Positions 62,294 to 64,000 of a stretch of DNA of 64,000 nt are shown one piece after another (position 1 is the first letter of the stretch; the number at the start of each line of letters is the position of its first letter). The stretch lies in contig NZ_KB904588.1 of assembly GCF_000380145.1 (NCBI RefSeq), positions 1 to 64,000 on the forward strand, given 5' to 3'. The notes under the pieces are model-generated. The model worked only from the letters and a program-made list of their open reading frames with translations, had not been told where the DNA came from and did not search any database. The stretch is from Streptococcus thoraltensis DSM 12221. GTDB taxonomy: Bacteria; Bacillota; Bacilli; Lactobacillales; Streptococcaceae. The translations under genes and the position numbers were made by a program.

Positions 62294-64000
62294 ATGGCAA
62301 ATATAATCCGAGACATCATTGAAAATGATAAAGGTGAATTAAAAAAACTTGATAAAATAGCCAAAAAGGTTGAGAGCTATGCTGATGAGATGGCGGCTCT
62401 TAGCGATCCTGACTTGCAAGCCAAAACCGAAGAATTTAAGAAACGCTACCAAAATGGGGAAACTTTAGATGAACTTCTTCCAGAAGCTTTTGCGGTTGTC
62501 CGTGAAGGTGCTAAGCGTGTCTTGGGACTATATCCTTACCATGTGCAAATCATGGGTGGGATTGTTCTCCACCACGGTGATGTGCCAGAGATGCGTACTG
62601 GTGAGGGGAAAACCCTAACGGCAACTATGCCTGTTTATCTAAATGCCCTTGCTGGTGAAGGAGTTCATGTTATCACCGTTAACGAATACCTTTCAACGCG
62701 TGATGCGACTGAAATGGGGGAATTGTATAGCTGGTTAGGACTCTCTGTGGGGATTAACCTTTCAGCCAAATCATCGCTTGAAAAACGCGAAGCCTATGCT
62801 TGCGACATCACCTATTCAACCAACTCAGAAGTTGGTTTTGACTATCTTCGTGACAACATGGTGGTTCGTCAAGAAGATATGGTGCAACGTCCACTTAATT
62901 TTGCTTTGGTCGATGAGGTTGACTCAGTTCTGATTGACGAAGCTAGGACGCCTTTGATTGTGTCTAGCCCAGCAAGTTCAGAAACCAACCAACTTTACTA
63001 CATGGCAGATCGTTTTGTTAAAACTTTGAAACGTGATGATTATGCGATTGACGTGCCAAGTAAGACAATTGGTCTTATGGATTCAGGGATTGATAAGGCG
63101 GAGAAATTCTTCAAACTTGAAAACTTGTATGATTTGGAGAATGTTGCTCTAACGCACTTTATCGATAATGCCCTTCGAGCTAACTACATCATGCTCTTAG
63201 ATATTGACTATGTGGTTAGTGAAGAACAAGAAATCCTGATTGTTGACCAATTTACAGGGCGCACTATGGAAGGGCGACGCTTCTCTGACGGTCTTCACCA
63301 AGCGATTGAAGCCAAAGAAGATGTGCCGATTCAAGACGAATCCAAAACATCAGCGTCTATCACCTACCAAAATATGTTCCGTATGTACAAAAAATTGGCA
63401 GGTATGACTGGTACTGGTAAAACTGAGGAAGAGGAATTCCGCGAAATCTATAACATGCGCATTATTCCAATTCCAACGAACCGCCCTATTCAACGTATTG
63501 ATAATGCGGATTTGCTCTATCCAACATTGGAATCCAAATTCCGCGCTGTTATTGCAGATATTAAAGAACGTCATGCAAAAGGGCAACCCATCTTGGTTGG
63601 TACAGTTGCTGTTGAGACCAGTGAATTGATTTCAAAAAATCTGGTTGAAGCAGGTATTCCACATGAAGTTTTGAATGCTAAAAATCACTTCAAGGAAGCG
63701 CAAATCATCATGAATGCTGGTCAGAGAGGAGCTGTCACTATCGCTACCAATATGGCTGGTCGTGGTACGGACATCAAACTCGGTGAAGGTGTTCGTGAAC
63801 TTGGTGGTCTCTGTGTTATTGGGACAGAACGTCATGAAAGTCGTCGTATCGATAACCAGCTCCGTGGGCGTTCAGGTCGTCAGGGTGACCCAGGTGAGTC
63901 ACAATTCTACCTTTCACTAGAAGATGAATTACTCCGTCGCTTTGGTACGGATCGTATCAAACAGTTCTTAGAGCGTTTCAACGCCGATCAGGATGAGGAC
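62294..64000 (+). CDS. secA: Preprotein translocase ATPase SecA (3' end outside window)
   Basis: 569 codons are visible with no stop before the window edge; full SecA is about 840 residues. It starts [16 protein letters not shown] after GAAAGGGAAAAAG. Walker A is [14 protein letters not shown] (about residue 100), the DEAD-type box [19 protein letters not shown], and the second helicase motif [15 protein letters not shown] with [12 protein letters not shown]. It drives export through SecYEG. It is the housekeeping type, not SecA2, judged from the typical start and motifs. Confidence 0.95.
   Translation, partial: MANIIRDIIENDKGELKKLDKIAKKVESYADEMAALSDPDLQAKTEEFKKRYQNGETLDELLPEAFAVVREGAKRVLGLYPYHVQIMGGIVLHHGDVPEMRTGEGKTLTATMPVYLNALAGEGVHVITVNEYLSTRDATEMGELYSWLGLSVGINLSAKSSLEKREAYACDITYSTNSEVGFDYLRDNMVVRQEDMVQRPLNFALVDEVDSVLIDEARTPLIVSSPASSETNQLYYMADRFVKTLKRDDYAIDVPSKTIGLMDSGIDKAEKFFKLENLYDLENVALTHFIDNALRANYIMLLDIDYVVSEEQEILIVDQFTGRTMEGRRFSDGLHQAIEAKEDVPIQDESKTSASITYQNMFRMYKKLAGMTGTGKTEEEEFREIYNMRIIPIPTNRPIQRIDNADLLYPTLESKFRAVIADIKERHAKGQPILVGTVAVETSELISKNLVEAGIPHEVLNAKNHFKEAQIIMNAGQRGAVTIATNMAGRGTDIKLGEGVRELGGLCVIGTERHESRRIDNQLRGRSGRQGDPGESQFYLSLEDELLRRFGTDRIKQFLERFNADQDED

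Overview
The window is low-G+C Firmicutes DNA and is almost certainly from a Streptococcus. The evidence is the gene content and order: trxA, mutY, rpsF-ssb-rpsR, uvrA, pepP-comEB-efp-asp23-nusB, a streptococcal type glycosaminoglycan (hyaluronan) utilisation locus with an LPXTG-anchored hyaluronate lyase, the scrR-scrB / scrA-scrK sucrose locus, manA and secA. The MutY lacks its iron-sulfur cysteines, as known for streptococcal and lactic acid bacterial MutY. I cannot name the species from this window alone.

Layout. 1-6.1 kb: decayed insertion sequences (two IS110-type, one IS3-type) around an Old Yellow Enzyme and trxA. 6.4-15.3 kb: accessory redox and stress genes: a luciferase-like monooxygenase, a MarR regulator with an OpuC-type compatible-solute ABC transporter, DinB and NmrA-like proteins, an acetyltransferase and a Cys52 MerR regulator with two 19-bp-spacer promoters, a broken GFA-family gene, a zinc alcohol dehydrogenase and a HAD phosphatase. 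15.3-17.0 kb: mutY and a small membrane protein. 17.1-18.05 kb: a promoter-to-terminator unit that encodes only four micro-peptides sharing the motif RYKNGD. I regard this as the most likely undescribed system here. 18.1 kb: tRNA-Thr(CGU). 18.8-26.3 kb: two flavin oxidoreductase genes under a divergent TetR regulator, an esterase/GPH-transporter/AraC module flanked by a short direct repeat, and a second NmrA-type oxidoreductase. 26.8-37.3 kb: housekeeping genes. 37.9-53.9 kb: the hyaluronan/GAG catabolic regulon. 54.5-61.6 kb: sucrose genes, mannose-6-phosphate isomerase and an unknown gene. 62.3 kb to the end: secA, cut by the window edge.

How the GAG genes would work together: the secreted PL8 lyase cuts hyaluronan to unsaturated disaccharides. 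A mannose-family PTS (EIIA, EIIB, EIIC, EIID) imports them, and Ugl (GH88) and a heparinase II/III-like enzyme release the unsaturated uronate. DhuI, DhuD, KdgK and KdgA then take it to pyruvate and glyceraldehyde-3-phosphate. RegR (LacI family) is encoded at the end of the locus, and matching GTAAACCGGTTTAC-like operators sit at all three promoters.

A family of miniature transposable elements of about 105-215 bp is spread through the window (eight copies). The copies have TAGTC...GACTA inverted ends and TA target duplications, and most carry a palindromic core that also occurs twice without the ends. Four copies lie in or beside the GAG locus, one of them just upstream of regR.
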